Source: Pogostemon cablin (Eukaryota; Streptophyta; Magnoliopsida; Lamiales; Lamiaceae). From it: DNA of 64,000 nucleotides. The position numbers and the translations under genes are program-made. Shown here piece by piece: positions 10,496 through 21,832 of the stretch. The notes beneath the pieces were generated by a model. The model was not told the origin of the DNA, did not search any database, and saw nothing but the letters and a program-made list of their open reading frames with translations. Every line of letters begins with the position of its first letter. Position 1 is the stretch's first letter. The stretch spans positions 13,676,036 to 13,740,035 of the forward strand of contig CM043012.1 in the NCBI GenBank assembly GCA_023678885.1, written 5' to 3'.

Positions 10496-10754
10496 TACTT
10501 CCTCTCTCACGCGTTAATGTTTACGTTTGCTTTTTGCACGTAGATTAAAAGATATAATATTTTAATAAATAGTAGATTGAGAAATATAATATTTAATGTG
10601 TAGTGGATAGTTGTATTAGTGTTGTGTGTAGGCCCTTTGTGGAATAATTAATTGTTTTGTGTGGGTCCCACTTGGCAATAAAGGAAATGTAAAACCTTAA
10701 TTTGGGACAAATCAAAATGAAAAACGTAAATCTTAACGTGGGACGACGGGAGTA
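10496..10754 (+). mobile_element. Stowaway-like MITE, 259 bp
   Basis: The ends TA-CTTCCTCTCTCACGCGTTAA and TTAACGTGGGACGACGGGAG-TA pair over about 35 bp including TGTTTACGTTT and AAACGTAAATC. The interior has TTTAATGTGTAGTGGATAGT and TTGTATTAGTG, as in the copies at 2465 and 3656. Confidence 0.8.
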
Positions 10755-12646
10755 TAATTCATCAATTTAAGAATATTTTTTCATATACTAAAAGTAATAT
10801 TGGGTGCATGGTGAATTGGAAGCAACGGATAATTTGTGGAAAAATTAATGGCTTGACAGCAAAATTGTCATTTTGAAGACTAACTTGTAATAGAAAACTA
10901 CTGTTGGAGTCCACTAATAGATTTTGTTAGAACCTAATGTGTGTACATAGTGGAATAAGCCAGACAAACGAGTACATTGTTATGAGAGATGTTACAACAA
11001 ACATGATAACAAAGCACAATGGAAATTTAAAGATGGAAATTTAAAGATGAGATTAACACAACAGTTTCAAAAACTTTCTACTGGTGTTTCACCATTGTGC
11101 CTTCAGGGCAAAAGATATACTATTGCTGGTGTGTTTATTAAAACAATACAAGTCGACTCTTGATAGTGAAGCCTGAACAACCACAACTTCAAAGAAGTGA
11201 TAAAACCAAGAGAAAAGCTATCTTATTACAACAATCATCTCAATTGTCATAAGGAATTGAAAAGATAAGTCTCCCAACTATCTACTCTCACAGTACAAAA
11301 ATAAGAAAAAACAACTCTCTAAAAAGTAAACTGTTATGAATACGCTCTTAATCTCTACTTAATTAACTCTAATCCTCGATCTTATTCTCTAATGGATCGA
11401 TAGAGTTAGATGGGAGTTGTGGTGGCCCTTCTTGTTTGAGTTTTTTAAAACGCCTCCAATACCCGTATGACAGAATATCCATAACAGAATAATGAAGACT
11501 TATCTAGCTTTCAAATTTGAAATCCCATGAGATTTGCTACGTGATCTTTATCCAAGATAAGAACCTAAATTATCGACATAATTTTCATAACATCCTGTAT
11601 AACAAAAACACGAAAAAGAAGGAAAGAAAAAAAAATTGTGAAAAACAAACGTAAAAAATCTTCCCATTTTCGCCTTTCTTCACAAGAAACCACAAAGCAA
11701 CCAACAAGAACTGACATAACATAAGGCACAACACACTCAAACAATAAAACACTTAAGCATAATACACATAAATAGGTATAGAAATAAAGATAACATAAAT
11801 AAATAACAACCTAATAAAACCAAATTCCAGAAAATAAGAAACGAGATAAAGCAACAGAAAAATAAAAAAATAAGAGAATATTAAACCAACTAACAAATAT
11901 TAAAATAATAAAGATACCCAATCAGCTGTTGAGATAAACAAATCTTCATTCATTCCTAAGGGACAAATAAAGAAGAGTATAAAAACACAACACAAGAGGA
12001 AAGCTCCAAAATTGGAGAAAAACCACGGACCGAGAAAATACCAATGTATGAATTTTTTTTACAATCACACAAAATTTCTCTCTCCTGAGTCCCGACTCAT
12101 CCCACACTACTATAAATCTTTGACTAATTCACACATTTCTTATAACTTTCACAACCGATAATACAAGATATATAGAAATTTAAAAGAATCAAACATAAAG
12201 ATTAAAGTGTATTTGATTGGGGCACTGGATATCAAGATCAAGGGTCTCCTTAAATAGCACTAATTATTTCTCCCCTTTTTACTCTTCATCAGATGCGGGA
12301 CAAAAGAAATAAAAGAAATCCATTCTTTTATCTTTGACAAATCCAACATCAACATGCATACTAGATACTATTACTAGAAATTTAACCAATACTCGCACAT
12401 AAAAATGTCCATACATAAGATGTGTGGCTAAATTGTGACACATAATATTTATATGTGTGGGTAATGTAACAAGTCTAAAAGACTTATTTGTAACATTTAA
12501 AATGTGTCACTAAAAATCTATAATAACATTTTAAAATTGATTGATTGGTGAAGACAATGATTCTTAATTAGAATGATTGATTCTAAGTAGTCTACTCATA
12601 TGGTGGAGTAAGATTCTCCGTGTTGAGAATAGATTGTCGGTGAAGA
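10755..12646. other. Intergenic region, mostly unassigned
   Basis: Apart from the small minus-strand ORF listed separately, no coding frame or RNA gene can be supported. About 12366-12535 contains small inverted repeats (AAGTCTAAAAGACTT; GTGACACATAATATTTATATG) that suggest a short MITE, but I cannot define its ends. At 11028-11052 a short direct repeat GGAAATTTAAAGATG occurs twice. Confidence 0.4.
11369..11482 (-). CDS. Candidate small peptide ORF, 37 aa
   Basis: A minus-strand ATG (11480-11482) opens 37 codons ending at TAG (11369-11371). The peptide has an aromatic-basic stretch, YGYWRRFKKLK, then a Pro-rich, acidic tail (EGPPQLPSNS... ENKIED). No signal peptide is visible. The frame is open a few codons further upstream, after a TAG, so an exon relic is as likely as a whole gene. 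I do not recognise it and chance cannot be ruled out. Confidence 0.15.
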   Translation of the reverse strand: MDILSYGYWRRFKKLKQEGPPQLPSNSIDPLENKIED

Positions 12647-13635
12647 TGATGAGAGTGAGAATTCATGTATTTTGAGCTCTAACTTATGTGGAAATTGAGT
12701 ACGATTTGATCGTAAATAGAGGCAAATTGAGATGTTTATGGAAAAGCCACAAATCAGATGCTACTGAGGTTATTTGAGCATATTTTATACAGAAAAATAG
12801 GTTAGAAGTGCTCAGAATTGGAAAATACAGTTTTTGAGGTGTCGCTCGACCACGGGAGGAGTCGCTCGACCAAGATCATTTGGTCAAGCAACATTAGAAA
12901 TGGTCGAGCAAGACATTGGACAGAGTTTCAGCTTATAAACATGCCGCTCGACCGTCGCTCGACTAAAACTGTTCTGGTCGAGCAAGGACACAGAATCATA
13001 TTTTTGGTAATTCCACACCTCCAGTGCATGTATGTACGTATTTTCAATAAAAAGTCTAGTAAAGGTCTGCAAGGAGGGTTTACAAATATAAAAAGGGATG
13101 CAGATCACATCAAGAAGAAAGTTAGATTCCACATCCATCCTACACCACATCCAAACTCTAACTCCATCCAACGGAGTTGTAGAGAGAGATTTCGGTAGTG
13201 AATCAAGTGAGAACCAAGTGAAGATTCATGACGCAAAGAGACGCGACGGGCCCGCATCTAGGGTTTATTTTGCAACTTAATCTTTCTTATAATTTTCAAG
13301 ACTATGGGTAAGATCTATCCAAACACCATGAACGTTCTTCAATGTGTCATGGGCTAGAACCACTTTGGTAGTTCTAGGGTTTATGAAGGTTTTGCTAGTT
13401 AATTGAACTTCCGTGTGTATACTCCATACAACACTACTTGTGGTTTATTTTATATATGACTATGCATTTTTAATCCATATTCAGAGTCGCTTTGTGCATC
13501 TTCAACTGTTATATAGAGTCTGAATATAAATCTTAGTTGTTGATTGAGCGTGTTTACTACTGAACAGGATTCCATGTTATGATTCTAAGTGAGGGGACTC
13601 CAAAACTTCATTAGAACTATCATATGTAAATACTT
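12647..13635 (+). mobile_element. Athila/Tat-like gypsy LTR, 5' part only
   Basis: The segment opens TGATGAGAGTGAGAATTCATG, as does the minus-strand LTR at 34100 (TGATGAGTGTG). It keeps the same order: TTTTGAGCTC, a cluster of GCTCGACC / GGTCGAGC words (12842-12988), a TATA box AATATAAAAAGG (about 13085), the phrase GGGCTAGAACC...TTCTAGGGTTTATGAAG, and AGAGTCGCTTTGTGCAT. It stops at about 13635 where a copia LTR begins; the remaining 3' part of about 650 bp is not found. Confidence 0.75.
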
Positions 13636-13648
13636 TGTTGATGTGAAG

Positions 13649-14512
13649 TGTTGAGACCACTGTCGTCACATCTAGAATCACACCGATCCTCCACCAGTTA
13701 CTATTTAACTACTAACATGTTTGTGTAGTGTTGTGCTTGATGTTGCTTTCAGGGTTGTGGTAGTTGAATAAAGAACGTACAAAATGGGACCCACAAGCCT
13801 GGAGAGCAATCCAAAAAATTCTCGAAGTCCAGAAAATTCTAGAAGTTGAAAATAACTACCCAAAGTAGTGGGTTGATTATTTGCTGATCATGGGTGATTT
13901 CTATATCTCCTAGTGGACCACTTATTTGAAGAAGTCCTGCAGCATGCTTTATGACTATAAGTAGATACTGTCAGACTTTATTCAAGTGGTGCAGAAAAAC
14001 TTGGAGAGTTCCTACATAGAGAGTCGCTGGACGTAAAGTTTACTCAACTACATTCCTCTTGTAGTGTTTTCACTGGTGTTGTAACATCTCGTTCAGCATC
14101 ACTGTATAGTATTATCCCGTATGTTTTGTGTGTACTATTCATAGGCAGTGAAAGTGCATACTTGAAGTGGGAACTAGATCTAACAATATAGATTTTGCCA
14201 TTTGGGAGTTTGTTTAGGCTTTATATCCGTGTGTATATTCGAAGAGTGGAAGGAATGTTTCCATCTTCTTGAATCTGATTTTTGTAAATCACTTTTTCCA
14301 AGTTAGTGATATATTTGCCATGAGGCCGCTACAAACTTATTCATAAGTTTGTTGAATGATTGAGTAATTCCGTGTTAAGTCTTCCGCTGTAAAAACTTGC
14401 ATATTCGTATTCAATTTTTATTCTGATAAGAGTCGGTGTTGTACGAAGTGTTACTACACTAAGGACAACATCACTGATATAAACATACTTACACCCCTGG
14501 GACCGCAACGAC
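13649..14512 (+). mobile_element. Copia 5' LTR, about 864 bp
   Basis: The segment opens TGTTGAGACC and ends CAACGACA two bases before a PBS. TGTTGATG at 13636 is an alternative start. It is not related to the 1.2-1.4-kb copia LTRs further right. The matching 3' LTR is absent because the element is cut at 19881. Confidence 0.65.
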
Positions 14513-14514
14513 AA

Positions 14515-14527
14515 GTGGCTTCAGAGC
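14515..14527 (+). other. PBS of the copia element
   Basis: TGGCTTCAGAGCC resembles the usual copia PBS TGGTATCAGAGCC (initiator tRNA-Met) with two changes, placed two bases after the LTR. Confidence 0.65.
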
Positions 14528-14579
14528 CAACACTTGACGGTACTAATTGTTGATTCCTGGTGTTAAGTGTTGAAGTATC

Positions 14580-17500
14580 ATGGATTACTCTGTTGGATCG
14601 ATCAACCGTCCTCCCATACTTGATGGAACTAATTATGCCTTGTGGAAGAGCCGAATGAGGAGTCACATCAAGTCCATGAATGAACGTGCTTGGAAAGTCA
14701 TTCTGGCAGGCTGGACACCTGATTAGTGTGAAAATCTGCGTGTTTTAGAGTTCAATTTAGTACCATTTGTGGTATTTGTATCCGAATTTGAGCATCTTCT
14801 GGTTCAATTGTATAAATTTGTGTTACATATGCTTGTGAGGTGTTATTTTGTGTTTTTAGGTGGAAAACGAGGTAAAAAGAGCAAAAACGGAAGTCGGGAT
14901 CAAAGTTGGGGAGGAAAAGAGTCGGCACGACTCATGCAGGCCAGCAAGAAGCACTCGTACTGCCAAAGTACACAAGGTCGTGCCGTATGCCTGCGGAGAG
15001 GTGCTCGCACGACTGCCAAGCACGCTCGCCTGGTGCTGCCGAGGCCTATCGAGAGCTACCGAGGGATGACGCCTGTGTCGCCCATGCCGCCGAGACGCGC
15101 CGCAATCGTGCCACCGAAGGCTGCCGAGAAAACCCGCAAGCATCAGGCCGCATGACTCGTGCCACTTCCCAGCGAGTCTGTTTCATTATTTTTCGTCCTG
15201 TTCATGTTTTTAACGTGAAAAAGCCCACTTTTAAGTCAGAATTAGGGATTTTTACAATCCTCAACTATGAAAGAGACACTTTGGGATTTTTATTCATAAC
15301 ACTCCACATCCATATGTACTTTTCCATACCCTTTCACCGCACCATCCCATCCACCCATCCCGGGGAGTTCATCAGTGTTGCTTACTTGAGAAGGAGAATA
15401 AGAAGATTCAGAATCACGGAGGAAAGAAAGGAGAATCACGCCACATCTAGGGTTTTTCTTATTCTTTCTTTTAACCTTTTGAATTATAAACCTATGGCTC
15501 TACTTTCATACCTAACCATGTGTGTTGCCTGTAACACCATGGGCTAGTACTTCTTGGATAGTGCTAGGTTTTGAAGGTTGAATTGGTTTTAGTTGATGAT
15601 CTAGATTAGGTTGGATAACTGCTATAATCTTATTCCCTTATTAATGTTTTGATTTTAGACTTATATTTTTGTCTTATATGATCTGTCCTCATGCATGGGT
15701 ATGTCATTGTCTGATGCATAATTATGCTTGTTGGTTGTGTTATATAAGAATTATATTTGTCAACCTGTTATGGGTAAAGGGGATCTAACCATATTACCTT
15801 TATTTATTAGAATGATTAATATTGGACACTTAATATATCTATTAATTACCATTCTAGAGGATTTGATTTCTTAGATTGTTAGGTGGGAATTGGGGATTAA
15901 TTCTTAAGTACCTATAAAGGGAAGTCTCGTGCTCTAGCCTTTAATGGAATTACCTAGAAAGGGAGTATGAATTATTCTTCTGCATCTGAGGGTTTAAACC
16001 AGGTTTATGTGTTAAGTTTACTTTAAAAAGGGATTTAACATAAATTAGTGATTGCTTTCATAAGAACTGCAGGGATTCCAACCAATTGTCTAGTGATTTG
16101 GTTCAGTCGATTTAACTGAATTGCCTAGTGCTATCTATCTTCTCTCTTGAACACTTTATCTTAATTTTATTTGCAATTCTGTTATTTTTAGTATTTATTT
16201 TCTGCATAGTTAATTAAGGTAATACTCTTTAAATACCTAGATTTGTCTTAAATTAGAATAATCAAAATTAGATTAAATAATAAGTTTAGAATTATCTCTA
16301 GGGTACGATATTATTTTTACTTGGTCACATGTGGAACTGCAACTGATTCTCTACACTTGGGGATACAAACAAAATTGTGAACAAGCAACACCCCCCACAG
16401 TTCAAGACAGTGATGGAAATCAAATCGTCAAGAATGAGCTTGGATGGACCGCTGAGGAGAACAATCAGTCGATGCTGAACTACAGAGCACTCAATGCAAT
16501 CAACTCATCGGTTGATACTGTCCTGTTCAACCTGATCCAGAACTGTACATCAGCAAAAGACGCTTGGAAAAGGCTTTAAGAGCACTGCAAATGATTTGGA
16601 AATGTCAAAAGGGAAAAGATGAGGATGTTGAATGTGTAATTCGAGAGCTTGAGGATGAAGAAAGAAGAGACGATCTCATCATATAATGAGCGACTCTACG
16701 AAGTGGTGAATGAACTGCAGTCACTTGGAGATCTTATCTCCAACATCAAGTTAGTAAATAAAACTCTGCGTATGCTTTCTAGGAGATTTAATGGTAAAAT
16801 ATATGATATAGAAGAATCAAGAAACACTGATCTGTTGAGTAATAATGAACTGATAAGTATCTTGAAAACTTATGAAATAAATTTGTCTCAATAAGATTCT
16901 GCATATGATAGAAAAGGTGTTGTCATTTTTAAAGGTAAAACTGGTGCTTTTTCTAGTTCTAGTTCTGGTAAGACGTCTATAAAAAATGATATCAAACAAG
17001 TTGATGAAAATGTTGACAACATTCCTGATGACACTGATAGTATTGCTTTACTTGCTAAGAAATTTAAGTCTTATCTTAGATAAAAGAAGAACACGTCTAA
17101 AGAAAATATTCAGCCTAAGGTAGAACAGTCCCCTCATACTCTTGTTTGTAAACCCACTCAAAGAAGAAAGTTTAGGTATGATCCTGAGTTTAGGAAAAAG
17201 GTCATTTGTGATGAATGTACTGGTTTTGGTCATTATGCAAATAAATGTGCTACCACTCTTCTGAAGAAAAGTATGAGCCTAAATGATTGTTTCAGTAATG
17301 ATGATTCAGAAGGAAATCCAGATGCAAATGAAGAAGAACTTGCGTTCTTAACACAATGTGTGAAGGAAGATTTCTTTGAGAGTGACTCAGATGTTGAGTC
17401 TGGTATGCTAACATCAGAAACAACATCATGCATGTTTATGTCTACTTCTGATCTTGATATGAACTGTACTAATGCTTTCTCTTATAGAGCAAGTACTACA

Positions 17501-19881
17501 CAAGAACCTCAAGAGATGAAGATTTCTGAACTTCTGAAAGAACTGAAAGCTATCAACCAAGAGAATGATGGTTTAATTGAGACCATAACAAGACTTGAGT
17601 TAAATCTTACTAAGAAGGATGCTGAGATTGCTAAACTCCAAGGTCAATTAGCTGCTTCCAAGTTGAGCTTTAAAAAGTATAGTGAAGGTACATCTGTGTT
17701 GAATGAAACTTTATCTGCTGGAAAACTGATAAATTTGGTCTTGGATATACTGAAGAATGCATGCTTTTTAATTTTGAAAATCCTGTCAAGTTTGTGAAAC
17801 CTAATTCAAAATGTGTGAAACCTGATTCAAATAATTTTTCCAACAAGTTTCCTGATAGAAAAGGTAGTAAGACTCTTGTTTGTCATTATTGTTCAAACCC
17901 TGGTCATATTCGTCCTTACTGTTTCAAAATGAAAGATGATATACTTTCTGAAAAAATGTTGTCTAGAATGTTACCACACAAGTATACACACATACCTAAA
18001 TCTACTTGGGTCAGAAAACTAAAAGTGCTTTGTAATGTTGTTTGTACTTCTTTACAAGTATGTGTACCTGGTCTATGATATTTTGATAGTGATTGTTCTA
18101 GACATATGACTTGTAATGTTGAATACTTGAAGGATTATGAAACCTTTGATGGTGGTAAAGTTACTTATGGTGGTGGCTCTAAGGGTAACATTATTGGTAA
18201 AGGAACTTTAAATATTAAAGGTTTTCCAAATCTGAAGAATGTGCTTCATGTTGAAGGTTTACGTGCTAATTTGATAAGCATAAGTCAGTTATGTGATGAT
18301 AATTTGCATGTGAAATTTGATAAGAATTCATGTTTTGTGCTAAATGAAACTGATGACTGTGTGATGATTGGTAGCCGATCTGTTGATAATTGTTATCTGA
18401 TTGGTAACAACATTTACTGCAACATCTCACAACATGATGAAAGTGTACTTTGGCATAAAAAACTTGGCCATGTTAATTACAGAAATTTACAGAAATTGGT
18501 TAAGTTTGAAGCTGTTATAGGATTGCTTAAGCTCAGTTTCAGATATCCCCTGTATGTGGTTCATGCCAAAAAGATAAACAGGTAAGGTCTTCACACAAAA
18601 TCACATCACTACTCACTTCTTCAAGATGTTTTGAATTTCTTTACATGGATCTTATGGGTCCTATGGAGACTGAAAGTCTTGGTGGTAAGAGGTACTCTTT
18701 GGTTATTGTAGACGATTTTTCAAGATTTTCATGGGTATAATTTATTAGAAAAAAATTTCATACGTTTAATGTGTTCAAAGTTCTTTTCAAAAGGTTCAAA
18801 AATGTTTCAATCTTAGAGTATGTAGGATTAGAACTGATCATGGTAGAGAATTTGAAAAGAACATGTTTGCTGATTTTTGTGAAAAGAAAGGCACTATGCA
18901 AGAGTTTTCATCTCCTAAAACCCCACAGCAGAAGGGGATTGCTGAAAGAAAGAATAGAACACTGAAAGAAATGGCTAGAATCATGCTTACTTCAATGAAT
19001 GTGTCTAAAATATTTTGGGCTGAAGCATTGAACACTGCATGTCATGTGTCTAATAGGATTCATTTTAGACCAAGTTGTTCAATAACTGCTTATGAGCTGC
19101 TGTATAGGAAGAAACCAAACCTGAAATACTTTCATGTATTCGGTTGCATGTGCTATATTCTGAATGATAGAGAGTATCTTTCAAAGTTTGATTCTAAGAG
19201 TGATAAAGGTTTTTTCTTAGGATATTCTAAGAATAGCAAAGCATACAGAGTCTTTAATCTTAGAACCAGAACTTTTCAAGAATCTGTCAATGTTGTGTTT
19301 GATGATTCATCCAATATTGTAGGTAAAAAGATAAAAAATGACATCTATGACTTTGTTGAAATTGCAGAACCAGTGAACAGTGTTGAGCCGAATGTGATCA
19401 CATTGCTTTCAACATCGAGTGTTGATTCAGAAAAAGATGAGAACCAACTCCACAGAACTCCAAGAAATACTCTTGCTCACATATATAAGAAAGAACACCT
19501 TTCATCACAGATCATTGGTGAGTCCTCTGTTGGTATTCAAACCAGAAGAAATGGTAAATTTAGAGATGTAATACGATCAGTTTGCATGTCTAACATATGC
19601 AATCAGGTCTGTACTGAATGTTATTTCTCTTCTGTTGAACCCAAGAATGTTACTGAAGTTTTAAAAAATGAATGTTGGATAGAGGCTATCCATGAAGAAC
19701 TTAAATAATTCACTAGGAATGATATTTGGAGTCTAGTACCTAGGCCTACAAACATTAATGTGATTGGAACAAAGTGGATTTTCAAGAACAAAACTGATGA
19801 ATCTGGTAACATAGTAAGAAATAAAGCTAGACTTGTTGCACAAGGATACATACAGGTTGAAAGAAATAAAGCTAGACTTGG
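14580..19881 (+). pseudogene. Ty1/copia gag-pol, split and 3'-truncated
   Basis: Gag starts at 14580, is interrupted by the solo LTR (14720-16387), and resumes in frame at 16393. Gag has the zinc knuckle CDECTGFGHYANKC (about 17212-17253), a coiled-coil region (about 17520-17680) and a second knuckle CHYCSNPGHIRPYC (17881-17922). The protease site is altered: DSD at about 18085 instead of DSG. GAG-pre-integrase and integrase follow (18106-19700) with the catalytic region visible as MDLMGP, RTDHGREF and GIAERKNR. Reverse transcriptase begins at 19730 (VIGTKWIFKNK) and is lost after the word ARLVAQGY. Stops and frameshifts occur at 16577, 17081, 18076, 18583, 18738 and 19706, among others. It is a 5'-complete, dead element. 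Confidence 0.9.
14720..16387 (+). mobile_element. Gypsy-type solo LTR, 1668 bp, in copia gag
   Basis: The segment starts TGATTAG and ends AAGCA, flanked on both sides by the 5-bp duplication ACACC (14715-14719 and 16388-16392). Removing it with one ACACC restores the gag frame (Trp-Thr-Pro-Pro). Its plan matches the Athila/Tat-like LTRs of the window: GC-rich word cluster (14928-15170), GGGCTAGTACTTC...TGCTAGGTTTTGAAGG (15540-15580) and a terminal ACACTTGGGGATACAA. The length is almost the same as the LTR at 32430-34100 (1671 bp). No internal domain remains, as expected after LTR-LTR recombination. Confidence 0.88.
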
Positions 19882-20035
19882 ACCAAACAAAAGGCTCGAA
19901 GCTATAAATCAGGGCAAAGGTCTGGACCTTCAAGATGGAGTTTAAGAAGTCAAGCCTCATCCTCAGGATCAAATCAGAGGAGTACAAGAAGAACTCCTAC
20001 AAGAAGAACGTTCCAAAGAGTACCCACACGAGCCA

Positions 20036-20416
20036 ATGAAAGATTCAAGGATTGTAATTTCTATACGTGTGGAGTTAGAGGGCTTATCTCACTTGATTGC
20101 CCAGAAAACCAGAAGTGGAGAGTACGACTGTTCGAAACAACTCTGGAGATGGAGGAAGCTGTTTACTTCCAAGATCTGGCACAGGTATATCAATTTGAAG
20201 GTATATCCTCAGGCGAGAGTATCTACGAAGAAGAATTCTTCAGTCAAGACGTATCATACGAAGATGAGTCAGAGTGAAGAAGAGAGCTTCAGACAAGAGA
20301 TGCAAGAGGATATGTCTAGATTCTTTTCCCAGACATCCATCTCTCATAAAGCCCTTAAGAGAATCATGAAGGAGGATCTAAGATTCCATCTATACGATGG
20401 ATTTACAGTAGGATAA
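20036..20416 (+). pseudogene. Pararetrovirus upstream coding remnant
   Basis: An open frame of 126 codons precedes the movement-like region. Its second half is rich in Glu, Gln and Ser (SQSEEESFRQEMQED), then reads into a basic segment that leads to the SINE insertion point. It likely belongs to the protein just upstream of, or the start of, the movement protein; I cannot assign it more exactly. Confidence 0.4.
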
Positions 20417-20461
20417 TTAGAGCAGTTCCTTAGCCTCAGAAAGAGAAAGCACCGCATCATA

Positions 20462-20641
20462 ACCAAGTAGGCTAGCCCACTTGGCCACTGGGCTCTTCAA
20501 TTAAGTGGGAAACCCATGTTCGATTCCCATTGGGAACGAATTAGGAGGGAGTAATAATGAGGTTTGGAGAAAGGAGAGTATGGGTGCTTAGTGAACAACT
20601 AATAAATATACTAACAACTAACATTTACCGATAAAAAAAAA
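20462..20641 (+). mobile_element. tRNA-derived SINE, 180 bp
   Basis: The element has an internal polymerase III promoter: an A-box-like TAGGCTAGCCCACTTGG (about 20468-20484) and a B box GTTCGATTCCC (20518-20528). It ends in an A run (GATAAAAAAAAA). It is flanked by an imperfect 12-bp target duplication, CACCGCATCATA (20450-20461) and CACCAAATCATA (20642-20653). The SINE lies within the pararetrovirus reading frame, which continues on both sides. It is a SINE rather than a tRNA gene because no cloverleaf beyond the two boxes is kept. Confidence 0.8.
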
Positions 20642-21160
20642 CACCAAATCATATATAAGGTGACCGAAGGGGAGATAGCTATCCTTATAAAGCTCACGGG
20701 AAATATGATGGGGATGCAGCTAGTTCCTATTGAGTAGATCAAGAGGGAACTTAGTAAACTCCAGAAGAAAGTAGTCAAGACCATGTCTTGGATCCATGTC
20801 TGAGCCATTCAAATCCTTATCAAAGCAACATTCAAGGAAGGTATCTATACACTAATCGATATTTCTATCTTTGATAAGAGGATTAAGAATACGAAAGAAG
20901 GCTACCTGAGAGGAATCTCATGAAACCTGTACACAGGAAAGGTGACATCCCACATTTACCTTAGGATTACCTATAATCTGGCGGATCGATATTTTAGTAG
21001 AGTACTTACCCTTCATCAAGATTTCAAGAATAAAAATTTTATGAAAGAAGGGAATTGGTTGTACTCTATCACCTACAGTATCTCATATGCTCTATCCAAC
21101 ACTCATCATTCAAATTTATTCCAAATGAAGGAGTATATTGAGATACCAGAAGTGTATTAA
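20642..21160 (+). pseudogene. Pararetrovirus movement-protein-like remnant (30K type)
   Basis: Read across stops, this region has the features of caulimovirid cell-to-cell movement proteins: a KVTEGEIA-like opening, a middle hydrophobic strand with the fold typical of the 30K superfamily around 20820-20880, and a long C-terminal part open from 20942 to 21160. Stops break it at about 20736, 20803 and 20922. In an intact virus the product modifies plasmodesmata; this copy cannot. The assignment rests on pattern and on the protease that follows. Confidence 0.5.
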
Positions 21161-21661
21161 AGGGTTGCACGCGCTACCAGGCCAGAAACAATTTAGTTAC
21201 CGCCAAACCACGACATGGATTTGCGAATCAAGGATAAGTCTGGAGTAGACAAGACAACCTCTGATTCTAACAGAGAAGGGTTTCTTTCCAAGAAGAAAGG
21301 ATGATTAGTGAAAGATGGGGAAGGTAACCAATTTTAGAAGTAATCTAAGAGTCGGAAAAGTTCATGACCAAAGGTGAACTAAAATGCCCAGAAGGATGGA
21401 CAGAAATCGAAGTAATATTCGATATCACTAAAAGGGAAAACTTTATTCCTTGTGATGTCTTGTATTATCTTCAATAACCAACAACTGGGAGATTGATAGA
21501 AGGAGTAGCAGGAAGATTACCAGAACAACTGGTGCTGGGATTGGAGTTTCTCGAGGATCATAAACCTTGGGAATGACTACAAGAGGGAATGGAATTTACA
21601 GTCAAAGGGAAAAGATACAAAGTCCACTAGAAGAGGGCATTTTATAGGCTCTAATCTACAT

Positions 21662-21832
21662 ATGACCACGAGCCCATTCTCGATATATATCACTATAGGG
21701 ATGATATATAAGAAGTGCCGTGTAGAATATTTCATGGAATACATTGATTCAGGAGCCGGTATCTGCACAGCAAAGGAAGTAGTCTTTCCTAAAGGCTCAG
21801 GCGAAGATTTTCCAATTGTACTAGGAAGAGAT
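21662..21832 (+). pseudogene. Pararetrovirus aspartic protease, first part
   Basis: The catalytic DSGA motif is at 21745-21756, followed by an aspartic-protease flap-like stretch. The frame is cut at 21832 by the copia element and picks up on the other side at 29587. An aspartic protease of this kind processes the viral polyprotein. Confidence 0.6.

Noticed and set aside
10920..11340. Possible host gene fragment
   Set aside because: Some phrases look less random than the AT-rich surroundings, but no frame, splice pattern or family could be recognised.
12366..12535. Short MITE
   Set aside because: Small internal inverted repeats are visible, but no matching ends or target duplication could be defined.
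12818..13280. ORFs of 126, 95 and 60 codons
   Set aside because: They overlap on both strands within a truncated gypsy LTR, including its TATA region; not genes.
14769..15547. Several long overlapping ORFs on both strands
   Set aside because: They lie in the GC-rich word cluster of a solo LTR; open frames on both strands follow from base composition and repeated words, with no domain likeness.
20462..20641. tRNA gene
   Set aside because: A and B boxes are present, but acceptor and anticodon stems do not form, and the A tail plus target duplication identify a SINE.
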